Positions 35,679 through 44,087 of a stretch of DNA of 64,000 nt are shown here, in pieces. The stretch lies in contig NZ_JSEH01000003.1 of NCBI RefSeq assembly GCF_000801335.2, positions 186,001-250,000 on the forward strand, read 5' to 3'. Position 1 is the stretch's first letter; every line of letters starts with the position of its first letter. The translations under genes were made by a program, and so were the position numbers. The notes under the pieces were generated by a model that saw only the letters and a program-made list of their open reading frames with translations, did not search any database and was not told where the DNA came from. The DNA comes from Desulfovibrio sp. TomC. Lineage in GTDB: Bacteria; Desulfobacterota; Desulfovibrionia; Desulfovibrionales; Desulfovibrionaceae.

Positions 35679-35838
35679 TCTTATGGTTTATGGACCTTTT
35701 CCATGGCCGGGGCAAGCAGGGAGGGATTGTGGCAGAGCCGGGGCGGGCCGGCTGACTGGCGCTGCCGACGGCAGACTGATGCGATCAGGTTACTACCAAG
35801 TGTTTTTGGGTGGGACACTGACGTGTTAGAGTTGCAAT

Positions 35839-35865
35839 GTCACGAATGATCGTTTTAAGCGTGAC
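35839..35865. promoter_or_regulatory. Inverted repeat in the PAS kinase / DUF169 divergent interval
   Basis: GTCACG and CGTGAC are 15 bp apart in the 372-bp interval 35679-36050, which is AT-richer than average in 35790-35930. A perfect TTGACA (35910-35915) without a good -10 lies 140 bp before the DUF169 start. A regulator-binding role is a guess. Confidence 0.35.
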
Positions 35866-36050
35866 CGTAATGGTGCAATATTCCTTTTGTTTTGTCTGCC
35901 ATCAGTACCTTGACAGCAGGCCAATCCTTCTTCAACCTCCGGCCACAAGAGCTGTCGTAGAGCGGGCAGGAACCGGCCAATCGTGTCTTGCGCCAGTCCT
36001 GGCCGATGTTCCGGCCGGGCCGGGCAGCCGACAGGAACAAAGGAGTCGCC

Positions 36051-36851
36051 ATGGAAACGATGACGTACCAGGAGATGCAGCGCATGTTGATGGACGAGCT
36101 GCGTCTTATGCACTATCCTATTGCCATCAAATACTTTTTTGATCAGTCCGAACTGGATGCCTTCAAGGCCAAGGCGGAATATTACCTGCCGGCCAAGGCC
36201 CTGACCTTTTGCCAGGCTGAACTCGGCGCGCGCATGGAAGGCCTGACCGTGCTCATGGGCCGGGAGCAGCTGGGCTGTTCCAATGCCAAGTGCGTGTTCG
36301 GTTGGAAGGAAATCGACGCCGCCGAGATCAAGGGGCATCTCAAATACGTGCGCGACCTGGAGCAGGCCGAGCGGTTTGTGCGCAGCAAGCCGCGCCTTTC
36401 CGGCGAGCTGTTGGCCGTGGCCGTCTCGCCGCTGGCCGATGCCGTTTTCCCGCCTGACGTGGTCCATTTCTACTGCGACAACATGCAGGCCTACCATCTG
36501 GTCGTGGATTGGATGTCGGCCCGGGACATCCACCCCCTGCGTCCCAACATGACCATCAATTCGGCGGCCTGCGGCGGCAATGTCCAGTGTTTCAACACCG
36601 GCGAAGCCAACGTGTTTCTGGCCTGCAGCGGCAGTTACAACGCGGGCAAGACCGAGCGCGGCGAAATAAACGTGGCCATTCCCGGGGCCGACATCGGCAA
36701 GCTGGCCGGGCGTCTGGCCGAGCGCAAGGCGGCCACCGGCGGCGCGTCGCTGACCCGTTCGGGCCAGCCCTTCCCCGGGGCCGACATCTGCAAGAACTGT
36801 CCGCTGATCGTTTTTAAAAAGGGCAATGCCCCGGCCGATACCGAGGCCTGA
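36051..36851 (+). CDS. DUF169 family protein
   Basis: A 266-aa cytoplasmic protein of DUF169 (COG2043), found mostly in anaerobes including sulfate reducers and methanogens, with no established reaction. It begins with the family block LRLMHYPIAIKYF and conserves cysteines in TFCQAE, LGCSNAKCVFGW, CGGNVQCFN and the C-terminal ICKNCP. It has nine or more Cys, suggesting metal or cofactor binding. ATG follows AAAGGAGTCGCC. A strong terminator follows, so it is a single-gene transcript. Confidence 0.9.
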   Translation: METMTYQEMQRMLMDELRLMHYPIAIKYFFDQSELDAFKAKAEYYLPAKALTFCQAELGARMEGLTVLMGREQLGCSNAKCVFGWKEIDAAEIKGHLKYVRDLEQAERFVRSKPRLSGELLAVAVSPLADAVFPPDVVHFYCDNMQAYHLVVDWMSARDIHPLRPNMTINSAACGGNVQCFNTGEANVFLACSGSYNAGKTERGEINVAIPGADIGKLAGRLAERKAATGGASLTRSGQPFPGADICKNCPLIVFKKGNAPADTEA

Positions 36852-36897
36852 GCCGGTTTGCTTCGGCCTGATCCGGTTTGATCGGACGTCTGGAGAG

Positions 36898-36927
36898 GCG
36901 GTCCCCTGGTGGGGGCCGCTTTTTTTT
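36898..36927 (+). terminator. Rho-independent terminator after the DUF169 gene
   Basis: GCGGTCCCC and GGGGGCCGC pair (one G-T) around TGGT, then T8 (36920-36927), 46 bp after the stop. Confidence 0.9.
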
Positions 36928-37033
36928 GTGGCAACGGCCTGGGGTCGGCCGGCACTGTCGTCACGGCTTTGCGCCGGCACTGCGGCAGGGAATGGAGAGG
37001 GCCGCAGCGTCGGATGGGACCGGAGCAACGCTG

Positions 37034-37160
37034 GTTCCCGTCAAGCGGGGGCTATCCCGGTCCGCAGCCGACCGGTTTGCCAATCCGCCCCCAAAACCTC
37101 TTTATTAGCTTCTCCCATTGCAGGGGTCCGGGGGGATCATCCCCCCGGCCGCCGGAGGCA
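37034..37160 (+). repeat. Dispersed palindromic element, type A copy 1
   Basis: This 127-bp element begins TTCCCGTCAAG, passes through GCAGCCGACCGG, then the palindrome CCGGGGGGATCATCCCCCCGG, and ends GCCGCCGGAGGCA (37148-37160). Copies with the same order lie at 44978-45105 (inverted) and 53764-53912. It falls in a 770-bp intergenic stretch (36852-37639) that otherwise holds a terminator and one small gene. The palindrome could act as a bidirectional terminator. Confidence 0.75.
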
Positions 37161-37179
37161 CTCTTCCGTCTTCTCACGA

Positions 37180-37398
37180 TCAGACGGCGGTGCGGATAAT
37201 GGCCCCAAGGCCGGTGTCGAGGAAATGGGTGGATATGGCGGTTGGCGTCGTGTCCGGGACATTGGACCCCATGTTTGGGGCCTGGCGCTCGGAGGCAAAG
37301 TGGCGGGAAGCCAGAAAAACCACCATGTCGGCGGTTGAGGTCGTGTCGAAGGGGGTGAGCGCCAGGGCGCGCTCCCACATGCGATCGGATATGGCCAT
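37180..37398 (-). CDS. Small protein of unknown function, 72 aa
   Basis: The 72-aa product MAISDRMWERALALTPFDT... has no signal peptide, helix or known motif that I can identify, and ends HFLDTGLGAIIRTAV. A strong ribosome-binding site (GGAGGGCGGCC) precedes ATG at 37398, which is the main evidence that it is real. It is isolated, ending 20 bp from the type A repeat. Confidence 0.5.
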   Translation of the reverse strand: MAISDRMWERALALTPFDTTSTADMVVFLASRHFASERQAPNMGSNVPDTTPTAISTHFLDTGLGAIIRTAV

Positions 37399-37639
37399 GG
37401 CCGCCCTCCAGTCCCATGCTGCGGGATTGCCGTCAGGCTAGCGCGACCCCGGCCGGCCGGCAAGGGTTTTACGGATATTTCGACGAAATGCGCAGCAGCC
37501 GGCATGGGGCGGGGGCGTTGGACATGGTCCGGCCGGCGGCCGGCGCGGCATGCGGCCTGGGGCGGCCTGCGACGCCGTTGGCACGCTTCTGGCTTTGACC
37601 GGCTTGATTCATTGGTTCAACACGGGGAGGTATCTGACT

Positions 37640-37906
37640 ATGCGCCGACTTTGTAGCATTCTGGCCACGCTTTGCCTGCTGGCGGCCCTGGCCGGTCCGG
37701 TCGAGGCTTTCACCGTAGTGACGCCCGGGTTTGCCGTCAGCGTCCCCATCTATGCCGCCCCGCCGCCGCCGGTCTATGCCCCGGCTCCGGTCTATGTGGC
37801 TCCGGCTTATGAAGCGCCGACCGTGTATGTCGGTCCGGCCTATGCGCCGCCGCCGGTCTATGTGGGGCCGGGCTATTATCCGCCGCCGCCCCGCTGGGGC
37901 CGGTAG
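37640..37906 (+). CDS. Small secreted Pro/Tyr/Val-rich repeat protein
   Basis: An 88-aa protein with a signal peptide (about 1-22, SILATLCLLAALAGPVEA) and a mature part made almost only of PVYVAP / PPPVYVGP-type repeats: PPPVYAPAPVYVAPAYEAP and on to YYPPPPRWGR. Such sequences form extended, possibly surface-attached or matrix-associated chains. ATG at 37640 follows GGGGAGGTATCTGACT. A GC-rich hairpin follows. Function unknown; similar small PYV-rich exported proteins are seen in other proteobacteria. Confidence 0.75.
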   Translation: MRRLCSILATLCLLAALAGPVEAFTVVTPGFAVSVPIYAAPPPPVYAPAPVYVAPAYEAPTVYVGPAYAPPPVYVGPGYYPPPPRWGR

Positions 37907-37925
37907 CCGCTCGAAGGCGACAGCG

Positions 37926-37960
37926 CCGGCGCGCCTGCACCATGGGTGCGGGCGCGCCGG
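37926..37960. terminator. Bidirectional hairpin between convergent genes
   Basis: CCGGCGCGCC and GGCGCGCCGG form a perfect 10-bp stem around a 15-nt loop, 19 bp after the PYV protein and 9 bp before the stop of the convergent SGNH gene. Confidence 0.7.
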
Positions 37961-37969
37961 TTGGCGTTT

Positions 37970-39055
37970 TCAGGGAGCAAGCCAGGCGTCGATGAAGGTC
38001 TTGGCGCGCACGGGATCAACCTCGTGGCGGGGTTGGGACAGGCGGGCGGCGTTGGCGGCCAGCATGTCCAGGTAGGGCTGTGTGTTGGTCAGTTCCTGGG
38101 CCAGCCCGGTGGCCCGCAGGTATTCCCGGGCCATAAAGGCCACGCCCCAGGGGCTGGGGTGGATGCCTTCGGGCATGATGGCCTTCCCGCCAAGATCCGT
38201 TTCCAGGGCGGCTTTGAAGGCATTCATGCGCTGGCGCAGATCGAGAAACACCACCTTGCCCTTGCTCTCGGGCCAGGCCGCCAGCTTGGCGGCGGCGTCG
38301 CGCAAGGCCCCATTGTGGCTGCGCTGGCCGCCGGCCGAGGGATAGGGCGCCTCGAAACGGAAGGCCTCGGCCGGAAACCCCATGACCATGCCATCGGGGA
38401 TGGCGTCGAACATATCGCTCATGACCAGGGTGACGTTGGCCCGGGACAGGACGGTCTGGCCAAGGAGCATCCAGTAGCGCTCGTAGGCGTCTGGGTCCTG
38501 GCCGTGGAAACCGGCGTCCTCGAAGATCAGAATGTCGCCGTCGCGGACCAGGCCCTCATTGATGTATCTGGTGATCTGTTCGGCCCTGGCGGCCACGTCC
38601 TTGGGAAAGGGCAGGCCCAGGGAACCGGCATAGGCGGCAACCACCTGGGCGGCGGGGATGGTTGTGCCGCCGTCGGGGGTGTCCAGGCGGCCTGCGGCGG
38701 CAAACAGCGTATTCATGGCCGAGGCCAGGGAATGCATGGGCCATAGGGGATCGGCGGATTTTGCGGCCGGAGCTTCGGTCTTGCGCATGAGATCGGCCAT
38801 GGCCGAAACCATGTATTTCGAATCGTTCGCCTTCTCCTTGAGCGTGGAGAAGTCGATTTCTTCCAGCATGCACAGCATGACCACGGAGTCGCCAAACAGG
38901 AACACCACCCGGCCGTAGGCGTCGCGGTTGGCGGCGATCTGGTCGAAAACAGGGTCCGGGGGGAATTCCTGGGCCCTGGCTGCCATGGCCAGGAGCAGGA
39001 CGGCCAGAAACGCAAGAATGCAGGCCCGGGCCAGGCGGCAGGCTAAATGGTGCAT
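37970..39055 (-). CDS. Periplasmic SGNH-hydrolase-like protein
   Basis: A 361-aa exported protein. Signal peptide about 1-28 (ILAFLAVLLLAMAARA). The SGNH nucleophile block is VVFLFGDSVVM (GDS), and the late block GIHPSPWGVAF carries the catalytic-type His (normally DxxHP; the Asp position is Glu here). The middle region does not match a named family by eye. It lies 9 bp downstream of an acyltransferase-3 gene on the same strand. The pairing of a membrane acyltransferase with a periplasmic SGNH protein is known from O-acetylation systems (OatA, AlgI/AlgJ-like), so transfer of acyl groups to an exported glycan is inferred. Confidence 0.8.
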   Translation of the reverse strand: MHHLACRLARACILAFLAVLLLAMAARAQEFPPDPVFDQIAANRDAYGRVVFLFGDSVVMLCMLEEIDFSTLKEKANDSKYMVSAMADLMRKTEAPAAKSADPLWPMHSLASAMNTLFAAAGRLDTPDGGTTIPAAQVVAAYAGSLGLPFPKDVAARAEQITRYINEGLVRDGDILIFEDAGFHGQDPDAYERYWMLLGQTVLSRANVTLVMSDMFDAIPDGMVMGFPAEAFRFEAPYPSAGGQRSHNGALRDAAAKLAAWPESKGKVVFLDLRQRMNAFKAALETDLGGKAIMPEGIHPSPWGVAFMAREYLRATGLAQELTNTQPYLDMLAANAARLSQPRHEVDPVRAKTFIDAWLAP

Positions 39056-39064
39056 AGCCGGTCC

Positions 39065-40078
39065 TTAGCGTAAGCGGTTTTTAAAGAAGTTATGCAGGGC
39101 CAGGTCGAGCCGACCGAAGAAGTAGCCGCCCACAGCCACCACGCCCAGGGCCATAAAAGCGCGCAGATTGTCCAGTTGCCAGCCCAGCGTGTACACCATG
39201 ATGGAAAAGACCGCCGACAGGATGACGGCGTGGATGAGGTAGTAGGCGTAAGCGTACTCGCCGAAATCGGCCATGGCCATGAGGACCGGATGGCGGAAGC
39301 GGTCTTCGAGCTTGACCACGGCAAAGATGGTGGCCGCCGTACACAGGCTCCAGGGACCGATTTCAGCGATGGACTTGATGACGCCAAGGGGCCGGTTCCA
39401 GCCGGAGGCGACGGTATAGACGGCGCAGGCGACCAGGATCCCGACCGGAGCGATCCAGGGCAGGGCCGGGGTGCGTTTTTGGACGTAATAGACCAGGGCT
39501 CCGGTGATGAAATAGAGGTTGTAGGCGGAAAAGAACACCGTACGCCAAGTGTTGAAGACATAGGCGTCTTGCAGGCCGAAGGCAAAGTAGGCGACCAGCA
39601 CCGCCGCGCCCCAGACCGCGAGAAAGGCCGGGAAATAGCGGCGCAGCCTGGGCGTGGCAAAGGGGGTGATGAGGACGTAGTAGGCGATTTCGTAGATGAG
39701 CGTCCATTCCACCCGAAGCGGCAGATCGACCGGTCCAAGGGGCAGGAGGGAGGCGGCGGCGAAGATGCCCTTGTCGGGCGTCTTTCCCCATAAGAGATAG
39801 CCGACGACAAGGGAAATGGCCACACCGCACAGATACGTGGGATAGGCCCGCAACAACCGCCTGGGAAGAAAGTTCCGGTACCCAATATCAATTAAAAACG
39901 ACATGATGAAGCCCGAGATGCTGAAAAAAGGCAGGGCCACGGCCATGAACGCATCCGGAACCATATTGAAGAAGGTCCCTGTCTGGGCTCCATAGATGAA
40001 GAGATATGCCCGGACATGGAGATACAGAACCATGGACATGAAAAGAATACGAAGAATCTGAATGGAATAGTAACGCAT
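39065..40078 (-). CDS. Acyltransferase-3 family membrane protein
   Basis: A 337-aa integral membrane protein with about ten helices, of the acyltransferase-3 family that moves acyl groups, usually acetyl, from the cytoplasm to exported sugars. Family marks: an N-terminal helix with RILFMSMVLYLHVRAY (conserved Arg and His), ISGFIMSF (SGF), WTLIYEIAYY (WSL-E-like) and a helix with EYAYAYYLIHAVILS (His near the end). It precedes the SGNH gene by 9 bp, so the two likely act together. The start ATG is at 40078; an operator-like palindrome lies upstream. Confidence 0.92.
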   Translation of the reverse strand: MRYYSIQILRILFMSMVLYLHVRAYLFIYGAQTGTFFNMVPDAFMAVALPFFSISGFIMSFLIDIGYRNFLPRRLLRAYPTYLCGVAISLVVGYLLWGKTPDKGIFAAASLLPLGPVDLPLRVEWTLIYEIAYYVLITPFATPRLRRYFPAFLAVWGAAVLVAYFAFGLQDAYVFNTWRTVFFSAYNLYFITGALVYYVQKRTPALPWIAPVGILVACAVYTVASGWNRPLGVIKSIAEIGPWSLCTAATIFAVVKLEDRFRHPVLMAMADFGEYAYAYYLIHAVILSAVFSIMVYTLGWQLDNLRAFMALGVVAVGGYFFGRLDLALHNFFKNRLR

Positions 40079-40166
40079 GAAGATTATGCTCGTCCCGGGT
40101 GCAGTGTGAAGGAAATTGGCGGGACGATTTGCGGCGTTGTCCCGATCCGATGCTTTTCCTAAGGAC

Positions 40167-40191
40167 TTTTTTGTGCAAAGGCCACAAAAAA
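40167..40191. promoter_or_regulatory. AT-rich inverted repeat upstream of the acyltransferase
   Basis: TTTTTTGTG and CACAAAAAA are separated by 7 bp, 89 bp upstream of the ATG. The interval 40079-40282 otherwise holds no gene. A regulator site or promoter UP-like element is possible. Confidence 0.35.
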
Positions 40192-40282
40192 CAGCTGGGC
40201 GGAGCGGGACGGGACCGGCGGCCAGGGTCGGACAGGGGCGGCGGGCGGCCTGATGGGAAGCCGGGCAGGGAGACGGCCGGCG

Positions 40283-42685
40283 TTAGACCCCTTCGGCCCG
40301 GGCGCTGGCCGCGCTGGCCTCGTCGTGGCGGCCCTGGGCGGCCAGCGCCTGGGACAGCTCGACCCAGAATTCCTTGCGCTCCGGACGAAGGGCCACGGCC
40401 TGACGAGCCATGGCTTCGGCTATGGCCGGGTCCTCGCCCTCGGTCAGATAGAGCCGGGCCATGAGCTGGAGGGAAAAGGCGTCTTTGGGGTCCAGGAGCA
40501 AAGCCTGGTGCAGATGCTCCCGGGCCTCGTCCAGGCGGCCCCGGGTCAGGGCCAGACGGGCCAGATGGCGCAGGGTGAGCGCCGGGGCGTTGCCGGTGGC
40601 GGCGGCCCGGCGGTAATATTTCAGGGCCGGGGCCAGACGCCGGGACTCCTCGGCCATCCGTCCCAGGCGCAGCAGGCTTGAGACATGGCCGGGGTTGGCC
40701 CGCAGGCATTTCTGAAAGGCGGTTCGGGCGGCGGCCGGGTCGCCCTGGCGTTGCAGGACGCAGCCGAGATTGTACAGGGCCATGGTGTTTTTGCCGTCGC
40801 GGCTGATGACCTGGGTGAATTCCGCCCGGGCCTGGGGCAGCCGGCCCAGGCGGGCCAGACAGATGCCCAGGGAATTGCGGGCCAGGGCGTTGGTTTCGTC
40901 GGCAAGCAGGGCCTGCTTGTATTCCTCCATGGCGGCATAGATGTCGCCCAGGGCGAAATGGCGGTCGCCGCTGACGGTGAGCGACAGGGTGTCGAACACG
41001 GCCAGACGCGGCTCCTTGGGCAACAGCAGCGCATGGTTAAGGGCCTTGCGGCAGTTCTCGGCCACATCGCCCCGGGCATAGTCCAGGCAGGGGTAGCCGG
41101 CGATGCCGGTCACCGCGGTCAGCCCCAGGTGCTCCTGCAGGGCGGCCATGAGTTTTTCGGCCGCTTCGGCCAGGGCTTCCGGGCTGCGCTCAGGCAGGAA
41201 AAAAACCAGCTTGGAGGCGCTGAAGCGTCCCCCCACGGCCTTGGGTCCGAAAAACTGGCGGCAAAGGCCAGCCGCTTCGGTTATATCGACCTCGGCCGGT
41301 CGGCCGGGGCGGCGTTGGGTGGCCACTTCGGGCAACAGGATCAGGGCCTGGGCAAAGGCCGGGCGTTTTTCCCGGTCGGCGGCGGTGGCCCGGAGAAAAT
41401 CGCGGTGGCCGTAGAGGCCCGAGGCCGGGTCCTTGCGCGGCGGTCCGGCCGGGACGGCGCCTGCCTCGTCGTCGGTTTCCGGGACCAGGGCCAGTCGGTC
41501 GCCCGGTTCCAGGGGCAGGTCGGGGTCAGCCAGATGGAGCGCCTCGGCAAAGGCCATGTCCTCGCCCACTTCCACCAGCACGATTTCGCCCTTGATCGTG
41601 GCCGGGGTGCGGCCGCTTAGGCGCTGGCCGTCGGTCGTGCGCACGTCCACCGTGCGCTCCAGGCGCGGCGACCAGACCAGAAACCGTTGTCCGGCCTCAG
41701 CCTCCACCCAGCGGCCAAGACTGACGGCCAGCCGGGCCATGGGCAGATTTTCCAACACCGTCCCGCCTTCCGGCAAAATCCGGTTGTACGGCATGACCTG
41801 GTTGCGACCAAGATCCTTGGCCACGGCCAGTCCCTTTTTGGCCTTGTGGACGAGCAGTCGGGCCTGTTCGGCCGGCGAGGCGGCAAACTGGCCGCCGCGT
41901 ACGTCCTGGGGATAGGTGACGCAGCCGGCGCTGGCCGACAGGGTCAGGGACTCGCCCATGGACGGGATGGGGAAGGCGGTGCGGGACAGTTCGCCCAGCA
42001 CGGCTTCGGCCGTCTCCCGGCACTTCACTGCCGAGGCCGCCCGTAAAAAAAGGGCAAAGAGGTCGTCGTGGAGCCGGGCCGCCACCCCGCCTTCGGGGCA
42101 CAGCCGGCCAATGACCGCTCCGGCCCGGGCCAGCACATCCTCGGCGGTCACAAAGCCGAACCGTCCGGCCACCCGGCTGAAATGGTCGAGATCCAGGACA
42201 ACCAGCCCGAACCCGCCATGCCAGCCCGACAGCCCGGGATCGACGAGGCTGGCCGCGCCGGGCAGGATGCGGTCCTGGACGCTTTCGATTTCCCGGGTGA
42301 CGGCGGCCAGCAGCGCGCCGCCGGTGGCCAGCCCGGTCAGGCTGTCGGTGGCCGCCGCCAGGGTCAGGCGCAACTGGCCAAGGGCCATGGCGGCGATGCG
42401 CGGCAACAGGGGAAGCAGGGTGCGCGGCGCGCCAAGGCTTGCGCCCCGGGCCACGAACACGCCAAGCAGGCTGCCCTCGGCGCAAAGCGGCACCATGACC
42501 CGGCGTTCGCCGGGCAGCGAAACGGCGGTGGCGAAATCCGGCCCGAATCCGGCGGCTACGGCGTCGTCGGCGGATTTGGGGAAATAGAGGCTGTGGGTTT
42601 TAAAGGCCAGGAAGCGGGAGAAAATGTCGCGTAAAAAATGTTCGTGGGCGATCAGGTCGTGCTGGGTCAAGGCGGCGGCAGGCAT
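40283..42685 (-). CDS. Tandem degenerate GGDEF plus TPR protein
   Basis: An 800-aa soluble protein. An N-terminal GAF-like region (about 10-120) precedes GGDEF-like domain 1 (about 125-300, DSLTGLATG ... LVVLDLDHFSRVAGRFGFV). Its active loop is RLHDDLFALFL instead of RYGGDEF. After about 130 residues comes GGDEF-like domain 2 (about 430-585, DPASGLYGHRDFL, loop GGRFSASKLVFFLPE), also inactive. The C-terminal part (about 600-790) holds five or six TPRs (for example LARNSLGICLARLGRLPQA). Cyclase activity is unlikely; a binding or scaffold role is inferred. ATG at 42685 follows GGGAGAACGCC. Confidence 0.88.
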   Translation of the reverse strand: MPAAALTQHDLIAHEHFLRDIFSRFLAFKTHSLYFPKSADDAVAAGFGPDFATAVSLPGERRVMVPLCAEGSLLGVFVARGASLGAPRTLLPLLPRIAAMALGQLRLTLAAATDSLTGLATGGALLAAVTREIESVQDRILPGAASLVDPGLSGWHGGFGLVVLDLDHFSRVAGRFGFVTAEDVLARAGAVIGRLCPEGGVAARLHDDLFALFLRAASAVKCRETAEAVLGELSRTAFPIPSMGESLTLSASAGCVTYPQDVRGGQFAASPAEQARLLVHKAKKGLAVAKDLGRNQVMPYNRILPEGGTVLENLPMARLAVSLGRWVEAEAGQRFLVWSPRLERTVDVRTTDGQRLSGRTPATIKGEIVLVEVGEDMAFAEALHLADPDLPLEPGDRLALVPETDDEAGAVPAGPPRKDPASGLYGHRDFLRATAADREKRPAFAQALILLPEVATQRRPGRPAEVDITEAAGLCRQFFGPKAVGGRFSASKLVFFLPERSPEALAEAAEKLMAALQEHLGLTAVTGIAGYPCLDYARGDVAENCRKALNHALLLPKEPRLAVFDTLSLTVSGDRHFALGDIYAAMEEYKQALLADETNALARNSLGICLARLGRLPQARAEFTQVISRDGKNTMALYNLGCVLQRQGDPAAARTAFQKCLRANPGHVSSLLRLGRMAEESRRLAPALKYYRRAAATGNAPALTLRHLARLALTRGRLDEAREHLHQALLLDPKDAFSLQLMARLYLTEGEDPAIAEAMARQAVALRPERKEFWVELSQALAAQGRHDEASAASARAEGV

Positions 42686-42873
42686 GGCGTTCTCCCGTTT
42701 CGTATACAGGCCGGGAACGTGTAGCGCCCCCGGGCCGGGAAAACAAGGGCTCCCCCCGGCCTTGACGCCCTGGCGCAAGTCGCGGCAGACCCAGGCAACG
42801 GGAAGACGTGCGCCCCGGACCGGCCCGCGCGGCCCCGACAGGCGCTTCCCGCATCGCCATTGCGGAGGCTTGC

Positions 42874-43500
42874 ATGGATATTGTTTCGTTTCCTCTGGGA
42901 CCGCTTGAGACCAATTGTTACCTGGCTGTTTTTGGCCAAAACGCCCTGGCTGTGGACGTCGGCGGCAATCCCGGCCCGGTGTTGGCCCAGATGCAGTCCC
43001 GCGGCCTGACCCTGGACGCCATCTGCCTGACCCACCTGCACTGCGACCATCTCTACGGCGTGGCCGCCCTGGTCCGCGAGACCGGGGCCAGGGTCCTGGC
43101 CGGGGCCGAAGACGCCATGCTCATGGATACGGAGCTTGGCCGTGGCGGACTCATGGGCCTGCCCCTGGTCGACCCCTTTGACTGGCAGCCGGTGGCCCCG
43201 GGCGAGATGATTCTTGCCGGGCAGCCCTGCCGGGTGCTGGCCACTCCGGGCCATTCCCCGGGCAGCCGGTCGTATTATTTCCCGGAGGCTGCGGCTGTTT
43301 TTGTCGGCGACCTGCTTTTTTACCGGTCCATCGGCCGCACGGATTTTGCCGGCGGCGACTACGATGTGCTGATCGAGGCCGTTGTGTCCCAGATCTTTTC
43401 CCTGCCGGAGAAGACGCTTGTCTACCCCGGCCATGGTCCGGCCACGACGGTCGGCGATGAAAAGCGCCACAATCCGTTTTTCTCGGAATTCGCCAAGTGA
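42874..43500 (+). CDS. MBL-fold metallohydrolase (glyoxalase II-like)
   Basis: A 208-aa cytoplasmic metallo-beta-lactamase-fold hydrolase. The zinc ligands are in THLHCDHLYG (HxHxDH), ATPGHSPGS (His), FVGDLLFYRSIG (Asp) and VYPGHGPATT (His), the layout of the YcbL/glyoxalase II group that hydrolyses thioesters. ATG at 42874 follows GCGGAGGCTTGC. Its TGA overlaps the ATG of the FMN reductase gene. This is the first gene of a three-gene overlapping set with the reductase and ComF. Confidence 0.93.
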   Translation: MDIVSFPLGPLETNCYLAVFGQNALAVDVGGNPGPVLAQMQSRGLTLDAICLTHLHCDHLYGVAALVRETGARVLAGAEDAMLMDTELGRGGLMGLPLVDPFDWQPVAPGEMILAGQPCRVLATPGHSPGSRSYYFPEAAAVFVGDLLFYRSIGRTDFAGGDYDVLIEAVVSQIFSLPEKTLVYPGHGPATTVGDEKRHNPFFSEFAK

Positions 43501-44087
43501 TGCCCGGCCCTCCGGTGGTTTTCCTGTGCAGTCCCCGGGCCGGCGGCAATTCCGACACGGCCGGGCTGGCCTTTGCCGAGGGGCTGGCCCGGGCCGGGGC
43601 CGGGCCGAGGGTGATTGCCCTGCGCGAGCATGCCGTGGCCCCCTGCCGGGGCTGCGGGGCCTGTGCCGGGGCAGGGCATCGCTGTCCGCTCGACCGGGAG
43701 GGCGATGCGGCCCAGGCGCTTTTTGCCGCCCTGGACGCCGCGCCGCTGGCCGCCTTTGCCGCGCCGATCTATTTCTACCACGTGCCGGCCCTGTTCAAAG
43801 CGTTCATCGACCGGGCCCAGCGTCGCTACGAGATCCGGGCGGCGGCCGGGGAAGCGGGCAAGGCCTTGCCGGCCCGGCCGGCCTATCCCCTGCTGGTGGC
43901 CGGCCGGCCCCAGGGGGAGCGGCTTTTTGAGGGGGCGCTTTTGACGCTCAAATATTTCCTGTGGCCCTTCGGCTTTGTGCCTGCCGAGCCGGTGCTGGTG
44001 CGCGGCCTGGACGCTCCGGGCGATCTGGCCGGCCAGGCTGCGGCCTTGGCCGGGTTTGTCGCGGCCGGGCAGGCGGCCGGGCAGTGA
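43500..44087 (+). CDS. NADPH-dependent FMN reductase / iron-sulfur flavoprotein-like
   Basis: A 195-aa flavodoxin-fold protein. FLCSPRAGGNSDTAG is the FMN phosphate loop, CRGCGACAGAGHRCPL holds the four-cysteine motif (CxxCxxC...C) of the ISF family, and APIYFYHVPALFKAFIDRAQ is the second flavin-binding block. Such proteins carry FMN and often a 4Fe-4S cluster and pass electrons between ferredoxin and other acceptors. Start ATG overlaps the stop of the MBL gene (TGATG), and its stop overlaps the ComF start (GTGA). Confidence 0.88.
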   Translation: MPGPPVVFLCSPRAGGNSDTAGLAFAEGLARAGAGPRVIALREHAVAPCRGCGACAGAGHRCPLDREGDAAQALFAALDAAPLAAFAAPIYFYHVPALFKAFIDRAQRRYEIRAAAGEAGKALPARPAYPLLVAGRPQGERLFEGALLTLKYFLWPFGFVPAEPVLVRGLDAPGDLAGQAAALAGFVAAGQAAGQ

